Of a stretch of DNA of 64,000 nucleotides, positions 1-7,753 are shown piece after piece; within the stretch, counting starts at the first letter, position 1; the number at the start of each line of letters is the position of its first letter. Location of the stretch: NCBI RefSeq assembly GCF_000306765.2, contig NC_017944.1, positions 372,001 to 436,000 on the forward strand, given 5' to 3'. The translations under genes were made by a program, and so were the position numbers. This stretch comes from Haloferax mediterranei ATCC 33500. Its GTDB lineage: Archaea; Halobacteriota; Halobacteria; Halobacteriales; Haloferacaceae. The notes under the pieces are model-generated. The model saw only the letters and a list, made by a program, of their open reading frames with translations. It was not told the DNA's origin and ran no database searches.

Positions 1-224
1 TTGTCGGCTCGCTCGGCGAACTGCTTGACTGTCGGTCCGTCCGCGGGTTCCGCAACCTCGGGATACCGGCCTCTGTCGCCCATATACGTCACCATCTCGG
101 GGAAGGCGACGAGGTCAGCGCCCGCGCGGGCGGCCTCGTCCACGAACGAGAGCGCCCGGTCGAGGTTATCCTGTTTGTCGTCCTTCGAATCCATCTGGCA
201 CGCCGCGACGACGAACTGAGACAT
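1..224 (-). CDS. Carbon-nitrogen hydrolase (nitrilase superfamily), N-terminal part
   Basis: The gene reads leftward from an ATG at 222-224 and runs off the window, leaving 74 residues. The start MSQFVVAACQM and the segment LVAFPEMV around residues 38-45 are typical of the nitrilase fold. The Glu of FPEM (residue 43) is the first member of the family's Glu-Lys-Cys catalytic triad; the Lys and Cys lie outside the window. Members hydrolyse nitriles, amides or N-carbamoyl compounds in the cytosol. The substrate cannot be told from this fragment. The family call is firm, the function open. Confidence 0.85.
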   Translation of the reverse strand, partial: MSQFVVAACQMDSKDDKQDNLDRALSFVDEAARAGADLVAFPEMVTYMGDRGRYPEVAEPADGPTVKQFAERAD

Positions 225-328
225 CGTATGCGAGTGTTCGTGCTCGTCCGTTATGGTATTCAGGTTCTGTTGGGTTCCGCAGTGAGTGGAGCAAGTAGAG
301 CGAGTGGAGTGAATGGCGTGCAACCGTT

Positions 329-503
329 TCAGGACAGTCTTTGCTCGACGAAGGCCACGGTCTGATTCACCGTCCGCTCGAACCACGGCGCTTCGGTGAA
401 AAAGAAGTGGCCACCCGGTGGCGTGTGCAGTTCGACATCGACCCCACATCTGTTGCGGCGGGAGTCGGAGTTCTTCGAGATTCTGCACCAACTGCGCAGG
501 CAC
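329..503 (-). pseudogene. Remnant of an alpha/beta hydrolase C-terminus
   Basis: Read on the minus strand, the last 36 or so codons before a TGA at 331-329 give VELHTPPGGHFFF followed by an amphipathic helix ending VAFVEQRLS. This matches the C-terminal His region of alpha/beta hydrolases of the thioesterase/esterase type. Just upstream another frame reads LVQNLEELRLPPQQ, which looks like the preceding strand and loop, so a frameshift near 450-475 probably separates them. No upstream hydrolase body (lipase box) is present. This is inferred to be a decayed gene end. Confidence 0.5.
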
Positions 504-618
504 TATTCTGCTAGTTGTCTTCAGTCACTTTGAGAATACATTTCACATGCTTGAGTGCATAAATATGATAATAAACGCACCTACTGTACAAATTGTAAAA
601 ATTGCACAAATTATATAA

Positions 619-635
619 TTTGTGAATGTATCGTA
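619..635. promoter_or_regulatory. 17-bp motif shared with the paaK2 promoter region
   Basis: The sequence TTTGTGAATGTATCGTA occurs here and again, identically, at 17739-17755 just before the second phenylacetate-CoA ligase gene. Here it follows an AT-rich run (TTATATAA) and lies about 115 bases upstream of the cupin gene. Both copies are intergenic. A shared regulatory element is possible, but two copies are weak evidence. Confidence 0.3.
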
Positions 636-748
636 CTGTTGGGATGTTTACACTGTTCAGCCAGTCTCTACACCCAACTCGTAACAACTGGGTTGCTATC
701 TCTCCTTACACCCCACACCTATTATTCCGCACCCCATAGCCCGTAGCG

Positions 749-1120
749 ATGCACAAACACGCCTCCCTCTCGAACCTCGAACTGCACGATGTCGAACACG
801 CGGACGCGAAGGTCCGCGCTGTCGGCTACGAACTCCGCCCCGAGAAGATGCGCCCGACGGTCTGGGTATTCGAGGCGGGTGGTTCCGGACCAATGCACCG
901 CCAGACCGAACAAGAGGAACTGTATCACGTTCTCTCCGGCCGATTCGAGATGGTCTTTGCCGACGACGATGGAACGGTGACCGAGACGCTCGAACTCGCA
1001 TCCGGAGATATCGTCGTCGTCTCCCCCAACGAAGTGCGGCAACTCCGGTGTCTCGATGCCGGTGAGGTGTTCGTCGTCGGCGCACCGAACGTGAAAGACG
1101 ACGGTGTGGTCGTGGACTAA
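749..1120 (+). CDS. Cupin domain protein
   Basis: The product is a 123-residue single-domain cupin. The first cupin motif is visible around residues 48-67 (GSGPMHRQTEQEELYHVLSG), with His, Gln/Glu and a second His position suited to bind a metal. The second motif region follows SGDIVVVSPNEVRQLR, where the usual His is replaced, so metal binding may be incomplete. The start ATG lies about 28 bases after a TATA-like CTATTATTCC, which fits a leaderless haloarchaeal transcript. Small cupins act as dioxygenases, isomerases or ligand sensors; no substrate can be assigned here. Confidence 0.8.
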   Translation: MHKHASLSNLELHDVEHADAKVRAVGYELRPEKMRPTVWVFEAGGSGPMHRQTEQEELYHVLSGRFEMVFADDDGTVTETLELASGDIVVVSPNEVRQLRCLDAGEVFVVGAPNVKDDGVVVD

Positions 1121-1188
1121 CCACGCACTGCGTGGCTCCATTCTTCTTCCCTCTGTGTTATAAGTTATCTCACAACATATGTTCGTCT

Positions 1189-1377
1189 ATGGTAATCCCC
1201 GGCTACGACCCAGAAGACCTCAACGACCGACTCGAAGAGTTGCTTTCCGAGCGCGACAGAGAGACGTACCTCACGCCTGAAGAACAAGCACAGTACGAAG
1301 CGGGGGAAAATCTGGTCGACTTGCTGTCGACCGACGACATCCGCGACCTCCTCGATGAGGAACGAGCGGATACCTAA
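1189..1377 (+). CDS. Small acidic haloarchaeal protein, function unknown
   Basis: The product is a 62-residue, very acidic protein beginning MVIPGYDPEDLNDRLEELL, with two predicted helical stretches and no membrane segment. An in-frame start at 1132 would add a hydrophobic, non-conserved-looking leader, so the ATG at 1189 is preferred. A TATA-like TTATAAGTTAT lies about 25 bases upstream of this ATG. The composition matches small conserved haloarchaeal proteins, but no function is recognised. Confidence 0.6.
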   Translation: MVIPGYDPEDLNDRLEELLSERDRETYLTPEEQAQYEAGENLVDLLSTDDIRDLLDEERADT

Positions 1378-1393
1378 GCAGCGACCTGCGTGT

Positions 1394-1465
1394 TCAGAGC
1401 GGATTCAGCCCGTGTTCTTTTCGTAGCACGTCGATGTAGTCGCGGAAGCCCGGTTCGGTCACGAC
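1394..1465 (-). pseudogene. Unidentified C-terminal coding remnant
   Basis: The minus strand is open for 23 codons with haloarchaeal-looking composition, ending RKEHGLNPL before a TGA at 1396-1394. It overlaps the 3' end of the EthD gene in another frame and has no start of its own. It looks like the tail of a lost gene, but it is too short to name the family. Confidence 0.25.
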
Positions 1466-1779
1466 CTGTCGAGTTGGACCGTCTCTTCGACGTAGAGCGT
1501 CGGGCCCTGTTCCATGTCGATGAACTCGGCGGCGTCGGCGTTCACCTCTTTGCCGATGTCGGAGTCGAACGCCGCCTTCAACGCGCCCATATCCTCGAAG
1601 TAGAGTTCGACGATACCGTCGTACTCGGACCGCTCGGGGTTTGCTGGAAGGCTCGTTACGTATTTCTGTAAGCCGGGGAGTTCTTTCGCGATGTCGGCGT
1701 GCGAACCCATCCAGCGCTCGACGAACTCCTCGTGACTGTACTCGTCCGCTCGGACGACTAGATTCACCAGTTTAATCAT
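1459..1779 (-). CDS. EthD-like dimeric alpha-beta barrel protein
   Basis: The product has 106 residues. The segment HEEFVERWMGSHADIAKELP and the later EYDGIVELYFEDMGALKAAF fit the EthD family (Pfam PF07110), small ferredoxin-like-fold proteins found beside ring- and ether-degrading enzymes. EthD itself is needed for ethyl tert-butyl ether oxidation, though its biochemical role is unclear. The gene lies next to the IclR regulator of the aromatic region. Its length is normal for the family and the start is the only good ATG. Confidence 0.75.
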   Translation of the reverse strand: MIKLVNLVVRADEYSHEEFVERWMGSHADIAKELPGLQKYVTSLPANPERSEYDGIVELYFEDMGALKAAFDSDIGKEVNADAAEFIDMEQGPTLYVEETVQLDRS

Positions 1780-1876
1780 GCACGTCAGCTATCCTCCCGG
1801 ATACTACTTTGCTCTATCGCCCACCGCTAATCGGATAGTACCGCTGACCCGCTCCGTTCGAAGTACCTGAACGCGC

Positions 1877-1893
1877 GTTCGAATTTTTCGAAC
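1877..1893. promoter_or_regulatory. IclR-type palindrome, copy 1 (perfect)
   Basis: GTTCGAATTTTTCGAAC has perfect 7-base arms (GTTCGAA / TTCGAAC) around a 3-base spacer. It ends four bases before a TATA-like TTTATAA (1897-1903) and 35 bases before the IclR start. A protein bound here would cover the BRE/TATA region, which suits autoregulation by the adjacent IclR protein. Confidence 0.65.
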
Positions 1894-1927
1894 AAAGTTT
1901 ATAACGAATGAACACGGATGCCACACA

Positions 1928-2695
1928 ATGGCAGACGACGAACAGCGCCGACCGGTGAAGACGGCAGCGACATCTTTTGGCATCCTCGAACGGCTCAAGG
2001 AACGAGGACCGCTCGGACCGACTGCTCTCGCGTCGGAACTCGGGCTTGCGAAAAGCACGGTTCATCGGCACCTGAAGACACTGGAACGAGAGGGACTCGT
2101 CGTTCTGGACGACGACGGCTATCGAGTCGGGCTTCGACTCCTCGATTTCGGCATTTACGCGCGTAACCAGCACCAATTCTACGAGGTGGCGAAGCCGAAA
2201 CTGGAAGAACTCGCCGAGCAGACGGGCGAGAAGGTGTGGTGCGTGACAGAAGAACAGGGACGCGCATACCACCTCTACGGTGCGGCCGGTAAGCACTCGG
2301 TTCGGACCCCGGCGAGAGAGGGAACACGGTCGTACCTCCACCAACTCGCCGCCGGAAAGGCGATTCTGTCTGCATTCCCCGACGAGCGAGTCCACGAAAT
2401 CATCGACCAACACGGTCTTCCGGAGAAGACGCCGCATACGATAACCGACCCGGGCGTACTCTTCGAGGAGTTGGAAACCATTCGCGAACGCGGATTCGCG
2501 CTCAACCGCGAGGAAATCGTCCCGAAACTCCACGCCGTCGGTGTCGCCGTCACCGACCAAGATGGCTACCCAGTCGGCGCAATCAGTATCTCCGGCCCGT
2601 CGAACCGACTCAAAGGTGACCGTTTGACTGACGACCTCGCCGACCTCCTTCTCGGGGCCGCAAACGAGGTCGAAATAAACCTCAACTTCTCCTGA
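1928..2695 (+). CDS. IclR family transcriptional regulator
   Basis: The product has 255 residues. An N-terminal winged helix (about 15-75) contains the recognition region LASELGLAKSTVHRHLKTLE. The C-terminal IclR effector domain follows (about 85-250), with LAAGKAILSAFPDE and GVAVTDQDGYPVGAISISGP typical of the family. IclR proteins are cytosolic dimers or tetramers that respond to aromatic or short organic acids and commonly repress catabolic operons. A perfect palindrome sits directly in its own promoter and related sites lie downstream, so it probably regulates itself and neighbouring acyl-CoA genes. The effector is unknown. Confidence 0.92.
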   Translation: MADDEQRRPVKTAATSFGILERLKERGPLGPTALASELGLAKSTVHRHLKTLEREGLVVLDDDGYRVGLRLLDFGIYARNQHQFYEVAKPKLEELAEQTGEKVWCVTEEQGRAYHLYGAAGKHSVRTPAREGTRSYLHQLAAGKAILSAFPDERVHEIIDQHGLPEKTPHTITDPGVLFEELETIRERGFALNREEIVPKLHAVGVAVTDQDGYPVGAISISGPSNRLKGDRLTDDLADLLLGAANEVEINLNFS

Positions 2696-2740
2696 GCGTC
2701 GTTTTCGATTCGTCATCCGTCTCGAAGAGATAGAACAGTT

Positions 2741-2757
2741 GTTCGAATCGTTCGAAC
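2741..2757. promoter_or_regulatory. IclR-type palindrome, copy 2 (perfect)
   Basis: GTTCGAATCGTTCGAAC has the same 7-base arms and 3-base spacer as the site in the IclR promoter. It lies 46 bases downstream of the IclR stop codon. Confidence 0.6.
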
Positions 2758-2852
2758 GCACTGTTCTGTCACTGAACCCCCGATACATGCGTAGAATGCT
2801 TGCTTTTGGGTGGATAGACTCTCTATTCGATTATCTGCCACTAGATTGTCTC

Positions 2853-2869
2853 GTTCGAATAGCTCGAAT
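2853..2869. promoter_or_regulatory. IclR-type palindrome, copy 3 (imperfect)
   Basis: GTTCGAATAGCTCGAAT keeps the left arm fully and five of seven right-arm bases (CTCGAAT). It lies in the gene-free spacer. Confidence 0.4.
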
Positions 2870-3074
2870 AGAACTAGACCAAACAATAGTTATCTTTGTG
2901 GTGTCTATATAGGTATTCTGGCAAACAATTACATTAGTATGGGTGTAATGCACCTCGCTGCTTGAGTGCTTCTGCGGCGCTCCTGTGTTGACCCAGACGG
3001 TGTTGCTCCAGACATCACTTTTCGAACCATCAACTCGACGCAGTCACTCGGCTGTCTCGACTCTTTGAACACCT

Positions 3075-3091
3075 GTTCTTTTCTTTCGAAC
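3075..3091. promoter_or_regulatory. IclR-type half-site (degenerate)
   Basis: GTTCTTTTCTTTCGAAC keeps the right arm TTCGAAC and the 17-bp frame but has two changes in the left arm. Confidence 0.25.
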
Positions 3092-3137
3092 GACGGTTCT
3101 CACTCTTCGGACATGTGTTCTGAACTTACGTACTCTC

Positions 3138-3154
3138 GTTCGAATATGCGGAAC
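3138..3154. promoter_or_regulatory. IclR-type half-site (degenerate)
   Basis: GTTCGAATATGCGGAAC keeps the left arm GTTCGAA and the final GAAC at the same 17-bp spacing. Confidence 0.25.
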
Positions 3155-3308
3155 GAATGGCGGGCTCAGTACGTTTTCAGCACTCCTGAATCTGGGTGTA
3201 TGTGTCCGTGTATAGCATACTCATCCGTCTTACCGGATTCAGAAACTACATTCGGGAGGGACAACGTGTAATTCGGTCGTTTACAGTACCAAGTAGATAG
3301 CCAATAGC

Positions 3309-3325
3309 GTTCGAATTATTCGAAC
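3309..3325. promoter_or_regulatory. IclR-type palindrome, copy 4 (perfect)
   Basis: GTTCGAATTATTCGAAC is a third perfect copy. It ends one base beyond the stop codon of the convergent enoyl-CoA hydratase gene. It is therefore not at an obvious promoter, which makes its role unclear. Confidence 0.55.
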
Positions 3326-3326
3326 A

Positions 3327-4178
3327 CTATCGTTCGTGCCACTCGGGTTCCCGGTCCTCGAAGAACGCGTCGATGCCTTCGTCCTTGTCTGGTGACCCGA
3401 ATAGTTGGGCGAACAACTCGGCCTCGTATTCGATTCCCTGTTCGAGGTCCATCCGCGAGGCGGCTTTGACCGCCTTCTTGGCGAACTCCAGCGCGACGGG
3501 ACTCTTTGCCGCCATCATCTCGGCGAGTTCGTACACTCGGTCGTCGAACGTCTCGTCGTCGTGAACCTCCTCGACGAGTCCGATATCCGCCGCTTCTGCG
3601 GCCGGGATGAGTTCCCCCGTTAGGATGAGCCGCATCGCGTGCCCTTCGCCGACGAGGCGGGCGAGGCGTTGTGTGCCGCCGCCGCCGGGCATGATGCCGA
3701 GATTAATCTCTGGCTGGCCGATTTTCGCTCGCTCGTGTGCGATTCGAACGTCGCAAGCCTGAATTAGCTCACAGCCGCCGCCGAGTGCGTGCCCGTTAAT
3801 GCGAGCGATAACCGGCTGTCGGAGGTCGTCGACGTACTCGTACACCCGCGGGCGCTTGCTCGCCTCGCGCTGTTCGAGCATGTCGCGCTCGCGGAGTTCC
3901 GTTACGTCCGCACCGGCGACGAACGCCTTTGCCTCGTCCGCCCCCGTGAGGACGACGACGCGGGCGCTGCTCTCCTCGATGGCGTCGAGGACGCGCTTGA
4001 GTTCGGCCCGAAGCGTCGCGTTTAGCGCGTTTCGGGCGTCGGGTCGGTTCATCGTCACCGTGACGACGCCCTCAATACGGTCATCGACGGCCACATCGAC
4101 CGTCTCGCACTCGGCAGCGATTGACTCCACGCTCGCCGGTTCACCGTCTTCGCCTATCGACTCGTCGTGGTCGCTCAT
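3327..4178 (-). CDS. Enoyl-CoA hydratase/isomerase (crotonase family)
   Basis: The product has 283 residues with a 35-residue acidic N-terminal extension before the crotonase fold. The oxyanion-hole and CoA-binding segments are visible in AFVAGADVTEL and NGHALGGGCELIQACD. The two catalytic acidic positions fall in GGGCEL and in the following INLGIMPGGGGTQRL. It should hydrate 2-enoyl-CoA to 3-hydroxyacyl-CoA in the cytosol. The start overlaps the stop of the 3-hydroxyacyl-CoA dehydrogenase gene by 4 bases, so the two are translationally coupled and carry out consecutive beta-oxidation steps. It is a PaaF/PaaG candidate, but the family alone cannot decide this. Confidence 0.9.
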   Translation of the reverse strand: MSDHDESIGEDGEPASVESIAAECETVDVAVDDRIEGVVTVTMNRPDARNALNATLRAELKRVLDAIEESSARVVVLTGADEAKAFVAGADVTELRERDMLEQREASKRPRVYEYVDDLRQPVIARINGHALGGGCELIQACDVRIAHERAKIGQPEINLGIMPGGGGTQRLARLVGEGHAMRLILTGELIPAAEAADIGLVEEVHDDETFDDRVYELAEMMAAKSPVALEFAKKAVKAASRMDLEQGIEYEAELFAQLFGSPDKDEGIDAFFEDREPEWHER

Positions 4179-5062
4179 CGGCCCATCACGTCCTCGCTGA
4201 CGCCGACGATTTCGCCGTCTTCCCAGACGTAGAAGCCTTCGCCGGTCTTCTTGCCTAACTTGCCAGCGCGGACCTTCCGCTTGAGAATCTGCGGCGGGCG
4301 GAATCGCTCACCTAACTCTTCGCGCAGGTATTCGAGAATCCCAAGACGAACGTCGAGACCGACCACGTCGCCGAGTTCGATTGGACCCATCGGGTGGTTG
4401 TAGCCGAGTTCCATCGCGTCGTCGATGTCGTGCGATGAGGCGACGCCTTCCTGAACCATTCGCATGGCTTCGACGCCGAGTGCGACGCCGAGACGCGACG
4501 AGGCAAACCCGGGCGAATCGCCGACTTGGACGGCCGTCTTGTCGATTCCCTCCACGAAGTCGTTTGCGAACGTCAGCGTCTCTTCGTCGGTCTGTTCGGC
4601 GACGACGACTTCCACGAGGCCCATGATGTGGACTGGATTGAAGAAGTGGAGTCCGACGCCGCGCTCCGGCCGGTCGAGGGCGCTCATAATCTCCGTCACC
4701 GAGAGCGACGACGTGTTCGACGCGATAATCGTCTCCTCGTCGGCGAGTGATTCGACCTCGCTGACGGTGTCGCGCTTCAGGTCCATGTCTTCGGGTACTG
4801 CTTCGACGACGAGGTCGGCGTCGGCGACAGCCTCGTCCAGCGAGGTCGTCCCCGAGATTCGGTCGAGCGTGGCCGACATCTCCTTGGGCGTCACCTTGTC
4901 GCGGTCGACGCCGCCCTGAAGGTTCTCCTCGATTGCGTCCAGCCCGTTCTGGACGTACTCCATTTCGATATCTCGCATCGTCACCTCGTGGCCGGCCATC
5001 GCGGACACCTGTGCGATTCCGTGTCCCATGGTTCCGGCACCGAGTACACTCACTTGCATCAC
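4175..5062 (-). CDS. 3-hydroxyacyl-CoA dehydrogenase (NAD)
   Basis: The product has 295 residues. The N-terminal Rossmann motif GAGTMGHGIAQ (about 8-18) binds NAD. The catalytic His lies in LHFFNPVH (about 139), followed by the C-terminal dimerisation domain with NHPMGPIELGD. It oxidises 3-hydroxyacyl-CoA to 3-oxoacyl-CoA. In this setting it is the likely equivalent of PaaH, acting on 3-hydroxyadipyl-CoA. Length is usual for single-domain enzymes. The second ATG, three bases in, is an equally good start. It is the first gene of a two-gene unit diverging from a thiolase, with an 81-bp shared promoter region. Confidence 0.92.
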   Translation of the reverse strand: MMQVSVLGAGTMGHGIAQVSAMAGHEVTMRDIEMEYVQNGLDAIEENLQGGVDRDKVTPKEMSATLDRISGTTSLDEAVADADLVVEAVPEDMDLKRDTVSEVESLADEETIIASNTSSLSVTEIMSALDRPERGVGLHFFNPVHIMGLVEVVVAEQTDEETLTFANDFVEGIDKTAVQVGDSPGFASSRLGVALGVEAMRMVQEGVASSHDIDDAMELGYNHPMGPIELGDVVGLDVRLGILEYLREELGERFRPPQILKRKVRAGKLGKKTGEGFYVWEDGEIVGVSEDVMGR

Positions 5063-5143
5063 CGAAAAGGGGTTCGTGAACCATCATAATCATTTGCCTT
5101 CATTCAACGAAGGTTCAAGTCAGATGCTGTCACACCAATTGGT

Positions 5144-6289
5144 ATGAGCCGTTCCACTGAGCGAGCAGTCATCGTCGACGCAGTTCGAACGCCACAGGCG
5201 AAGAAAGACGGCGGTTTCGCGGACGTGTACCCGGAGGATTTGGTTATCGCGGTGTTGGACGCACTTGCAGACCGTACTGGTGTCTCGCCCGACGAGTGGG
5301 TCGATTTCCGCCTCGGCTGTGCGAATCAAGAAAACGAACAGGGTCGAAACCTCGCGCGACAGTCGCTTCTCGCCGGGGGCTTCCCCGAGTCGGTTCCGGG
5401 CGCGACACTCTCTCGGTTGTGCGGGTCGTCACTAACGACGCTGAACGACGCCGCCCGCGCGGTCGAGTCGGGCGACGGCGCGGTCTATCCTATCGCGGGC
5501 GTCGAACACATGTCTCGAATTCCGTTTTCTGACTGGCTCCATCCGGACCTCGAAACGCGGTACGACGGCGGCGACTCGCTTTCGATGGGCAAGACCGCCG
5601 AGACGGTCGCCCGGCGATACGACATCCCCCGAGAGGACCAGGATGCGTTCGCTCTCCGCTCGCACGAACGGGCCATTGAGGCTCGTAAATCCGGCCGCTT
5701 CGATGCCGAAATCGTTCCTGTCGAAACGCCGGACGGCCTCGTCGAGCACGACGAAGGACCGAGAGAAGACACGTCGATGGACGTGCTCGAATCGCTGCCG
5801 ACCGTCTTCGCCGACGACGAGGAAGCGTCGGTCACGCCCGGGAACGCCTCTCCACTGACCGATGGGGCCGCGGGCGCGCTCGTCACCTCCGAAAGCTACG
5901 CCGAGGAGAACGACCTCCCGGTACTCGGGCGCGTCGTCTCTCGCGCCGTCGTCGGCGTCGACCCCGAAGAGATGGGCGTTGCCCCGATTTCGGCAACCCG
6001 CGCGGCGCTCGATAAGGCAGGACTAACCGTCTCCGACCTCGACCTCGTGGAGCTCAACGAGGCGTTCGCCTCTCAGAGTCTCTACTGTAAGCGCGAACTC
6101 GGTATCGACGAGGAGAAACTGAACGTCAACGGCGGCGCAATCGCCCTCGGCCACCCGCTCGGGTGCTCCGGCGCGCGCATCGCCACCACGCTCCTGCACG
6201 AACTCGACCGCCGCGGCGGCCGGTACGGTCTCGCCACGATGTGCGTCGGGTTCGGACAGGGTGTTGCGACGGTGTTCGAGCGGCAGTGA
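5144..6289 (+). CDS. Thiolase (acetyl-CoA acyltransferase, PaaJ-like)
   Basis: The product has 381 residues. The acylated Cys is in LSRLCGSS (residue 93). The other thiolase signatures are NEAFASQ, GGAIALGHPLGCSGAR (catalytic His) and CVGFGQG near the C-terminus (second Cys). It cleaves 3-oxoacyl-CoA with CoA, or condenses acetyl-CoA. Beside phenylacetate and beta-oxidation genes it is a good candidate for the 3-oxoadipyl-CoA thiolase step, but substrate specificity is inferred from context only. It diverges from the dehydrogenase/hydratase pair. Confidence 0.9.
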   Translation: MSRSTERAVIVDAVRTPQAKKDGGFADVYPEDLVIAVLDALADRTGVSPDEWVDFRLGCANQENEQGRNLARQSLLAGGFPESVPGATLSRLCGSSLTTLNDAARAVESGDGAVYPIAGVEHMSRIPFSDWLHPDLETRYDGGDSLSMGKTAETVARRYDIPREDQDAFALRSHERAIEARKSGRFDAEIVPVETPDGLVEHDEGPREDTSMDVLESLPTVFADDEEASVTPGNASPLTDGAAGALVTSESYAEENDLPVLGRVVSRAVVGVDPEEMGVAPISATRAALDKAGLTVSDLDLVELNEAFASQSLYCKRELGIDEEKLNVNGGAIALGHPLGCSGARIATTLLHELDRRGGRYGLATMCVGFGQGVATVFERQ

Positions 6290-6322
6290 GTGAGTTACCC
6301 GGTCAACCCGGGGTGGACCAGC

Positions 6323-7753
6323 CTACCGCTGTACCTCGGTTGGCACGACCTTGAACCCGTACCGGACGACGCCTTCCTGTTCGTAGATGCGGCGCGGGAC
6401 CGCCTCGACTCGGTCGCCGATAGCGGGTGTTCCGGCGGGCGAGTGAACGACTTGTGCGGGTGCACTCACCGACTCGTCGTCTTCCGGGCCGTCGAACGCG
6501 ACGACGGCGACCGGGAACGACCCGGAGCGTTGCTGTTGTTCGACGAACTCGGGCGGTGCGCCGCCCTGCCCGATGGCCGTCGCGGCTTCGACCGCTCCCG
6601 TCCCGGGAAGCGGCGTATCTTCGTATCCGGCGAGCGACCCGCAGTCGAAGCACGCCCCCTCCGGCGGGAACGAGAGTGCGCCGCAGTCGGTACACCGCCC
6701 GGCGACGAGTCTGTGGCGCTGCGGAATCGTCTGTCGCCACGTCGGGACGCTCACGTACGCGCCGCCGCCCTCCGGTTCTTCACCCGTTATCGTTCCGCGA
6801 CGGCGAAGCGCTTCGGCGTAGGACAGTTCCGTGTCGCCTTCGAGCACCGCACCAAGCGGCACGTCGCTATCTGCGGAAAGCACCACCGCTGTCGCCCCAG
6901 CGCCACCGCCGTAACCGACGAGGAGGGCCGACGATGCGCCCGATTCGAGCGCCGAAGCGAGTCCGAGGAACGGTCCTGCAGCACCCGCATCGCCGGTCTT
7001 GGAGACGACAGTTCCCGACGCGATTTTCTCGGTAGGCACGCCGACCGCACCTGCCGCGCGGTACGGGAGCTTGCCATCCGGAGCGGTGAGTGCGACGGCA
7101 TCGACAGCCGACACGTCGGTTCCGAGGGCTTCGACCGCACCGCCGACGGAACTGGTGTAGGCGTCGCGCTCGTACTGCGTGATGCCGATGGATTCCGTCT
7201 CGGCGCTCCCGCGTTGGCGGAACCGAGTTCCCGGGAAGGGTTCGCCGTACTCGCCGACTCCGTCCACGGATAGCGGCCCGTCTTTGGCGAGCACGAGCGC
7301 GGCGGCACCTGCCCCGGCTGCGGCCGCTTCGTCGCTTTCGGGTGCGCCCTGCGGGCTGTCGGAAACGACGACGAGTGCTGGCCCCTCCGCGTCAAGTGTG
7401 GCCGCGAGTGCGACTGCACCGGCGCGGGTTCCGCCGCCGAACTGTCGCGTCGGAACCGCGGGGCCGACGCCGAGTAGCGAAGCGAGCCGGACAGTGTGTT
7501 CTTCTTCGTCTGCTGGTGGCGTGGTGGTGGCGAACGCAAGGTGTTCGATTTTGCTCGCGTCCACGTCGGCGGCGCTGAGCGCGCGCTGGCTCGCTTCCGT
7601 CGCCATGGTGAGCGTGTCCTCGTCGGCGTCGGGCACAGCGACCCGCTCGACGCCTGCGGCACCGCTCTTGCCCCACGCGTCGCGGTAGGTGGATACCGGA
7701 ACGTACAGACGCGGCACGTACGCGCCGACGCCCGCGATTCGGAGTCCAGTCAT
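6323..7753 (-). CDS. HMG-CoA-synthase-like protein fused to DUF35 Zn-ribbon/OB domain
   Basis: The product has 476 residues. Residues 1-320 have a ketoacyl-synthase/HMG-CoA-synthase-like fold (start LRIAGVGAYVPRLYVP). Residues 340-476 form a DUF35 unit with a rubredoxin-like ribbon (Cys 354, 357, 368 and 371 in CTDCG and CFDCGS) and an OB-fold tail. The position expected to hold the catalytic Cys reads RQFGGGTRAG (about 103-112) with no Cys, so condensing activity is doubtful. In archaea, thiolase, HMG-CoA synthase and DUF35 proteins can form a channelling complex. Here two of the three are one chain, and the gene overlaps the thiolase gene by 4 bases. Confidence 0.8.
   Translation of the reverse strand: MTGLRIAGVGAYVPRLYVPVSTYRDAWGKSGAAGVERVAVPDADEDTLTMATEASQRALSAADVDASKIEHLAFATTTPPADEEEHTVRLASLLGVGPAVPTRQFGGGTRAGAVALAATLDAEGPALVVVSDSPQGAPESDEAAAAGAGAAALVLAKDGPLSVDGVGEYGEPFPGTRFRQRGSAETESIGITQYERDAYTSSVGGAVEALGTDVSAVDAVALTAPDGKLPYRAAGAVGVPTEKIASGTVVSKTGDAGAAGPFLGLASALESGASSALLVGYGGGAGATAVVLSADSDVPLGAVLEGDTELSYAEALRRRGTITGEEPEGGGAYVSVPTWRQTIPQRHRLVAGRCTDCGALSFPPEGACFDCGSLAGYEDTPLPGTGAVEAATAIGQGGAPPEFVEQQQRSGSFPVAVVAFDGPEDDESVSAPAQVVHSPAGTPAIGDRVEAVPRRIYEQEGVVRYGFKVVPTEVQR

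Larger units (their letters stand above)
2696..3326. other. Gene-free 630-bp spacer carrying a cluster of IclR-type sites
   Basis: No convincing gene lies between the IclR gene and the enoyl-CoA hydratase. The interval is noticeably lower in GC than its neighbours. Perfect palindromes sit near each end (2741 and 3309) and degenerate ones between them (2853, 3075, 3138). A short plus-strand frame at 2966-3271 is Cys/Ser-rich and unlike haloarchaeal protein. The spacer could be a control region, a small RNA locus or the scar of a deleted gene. Confidence 0.5.

Noticed and set aside
2966..3271. 101-codon plus-strand frame in the IclR spacer
   Set aside because: It is Cys/Ser-rich, lacks the acidic bias of haloarchaeal proteins and overlaps the palindrome-rich control region.
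6290..7273. Long 327-codon plus-strand frame opposite the synthase-like/DUF35 gene
   Set aside because: It is Arg-rich and antisense to a gene with clear motifs; it is a GC-driven shadow.
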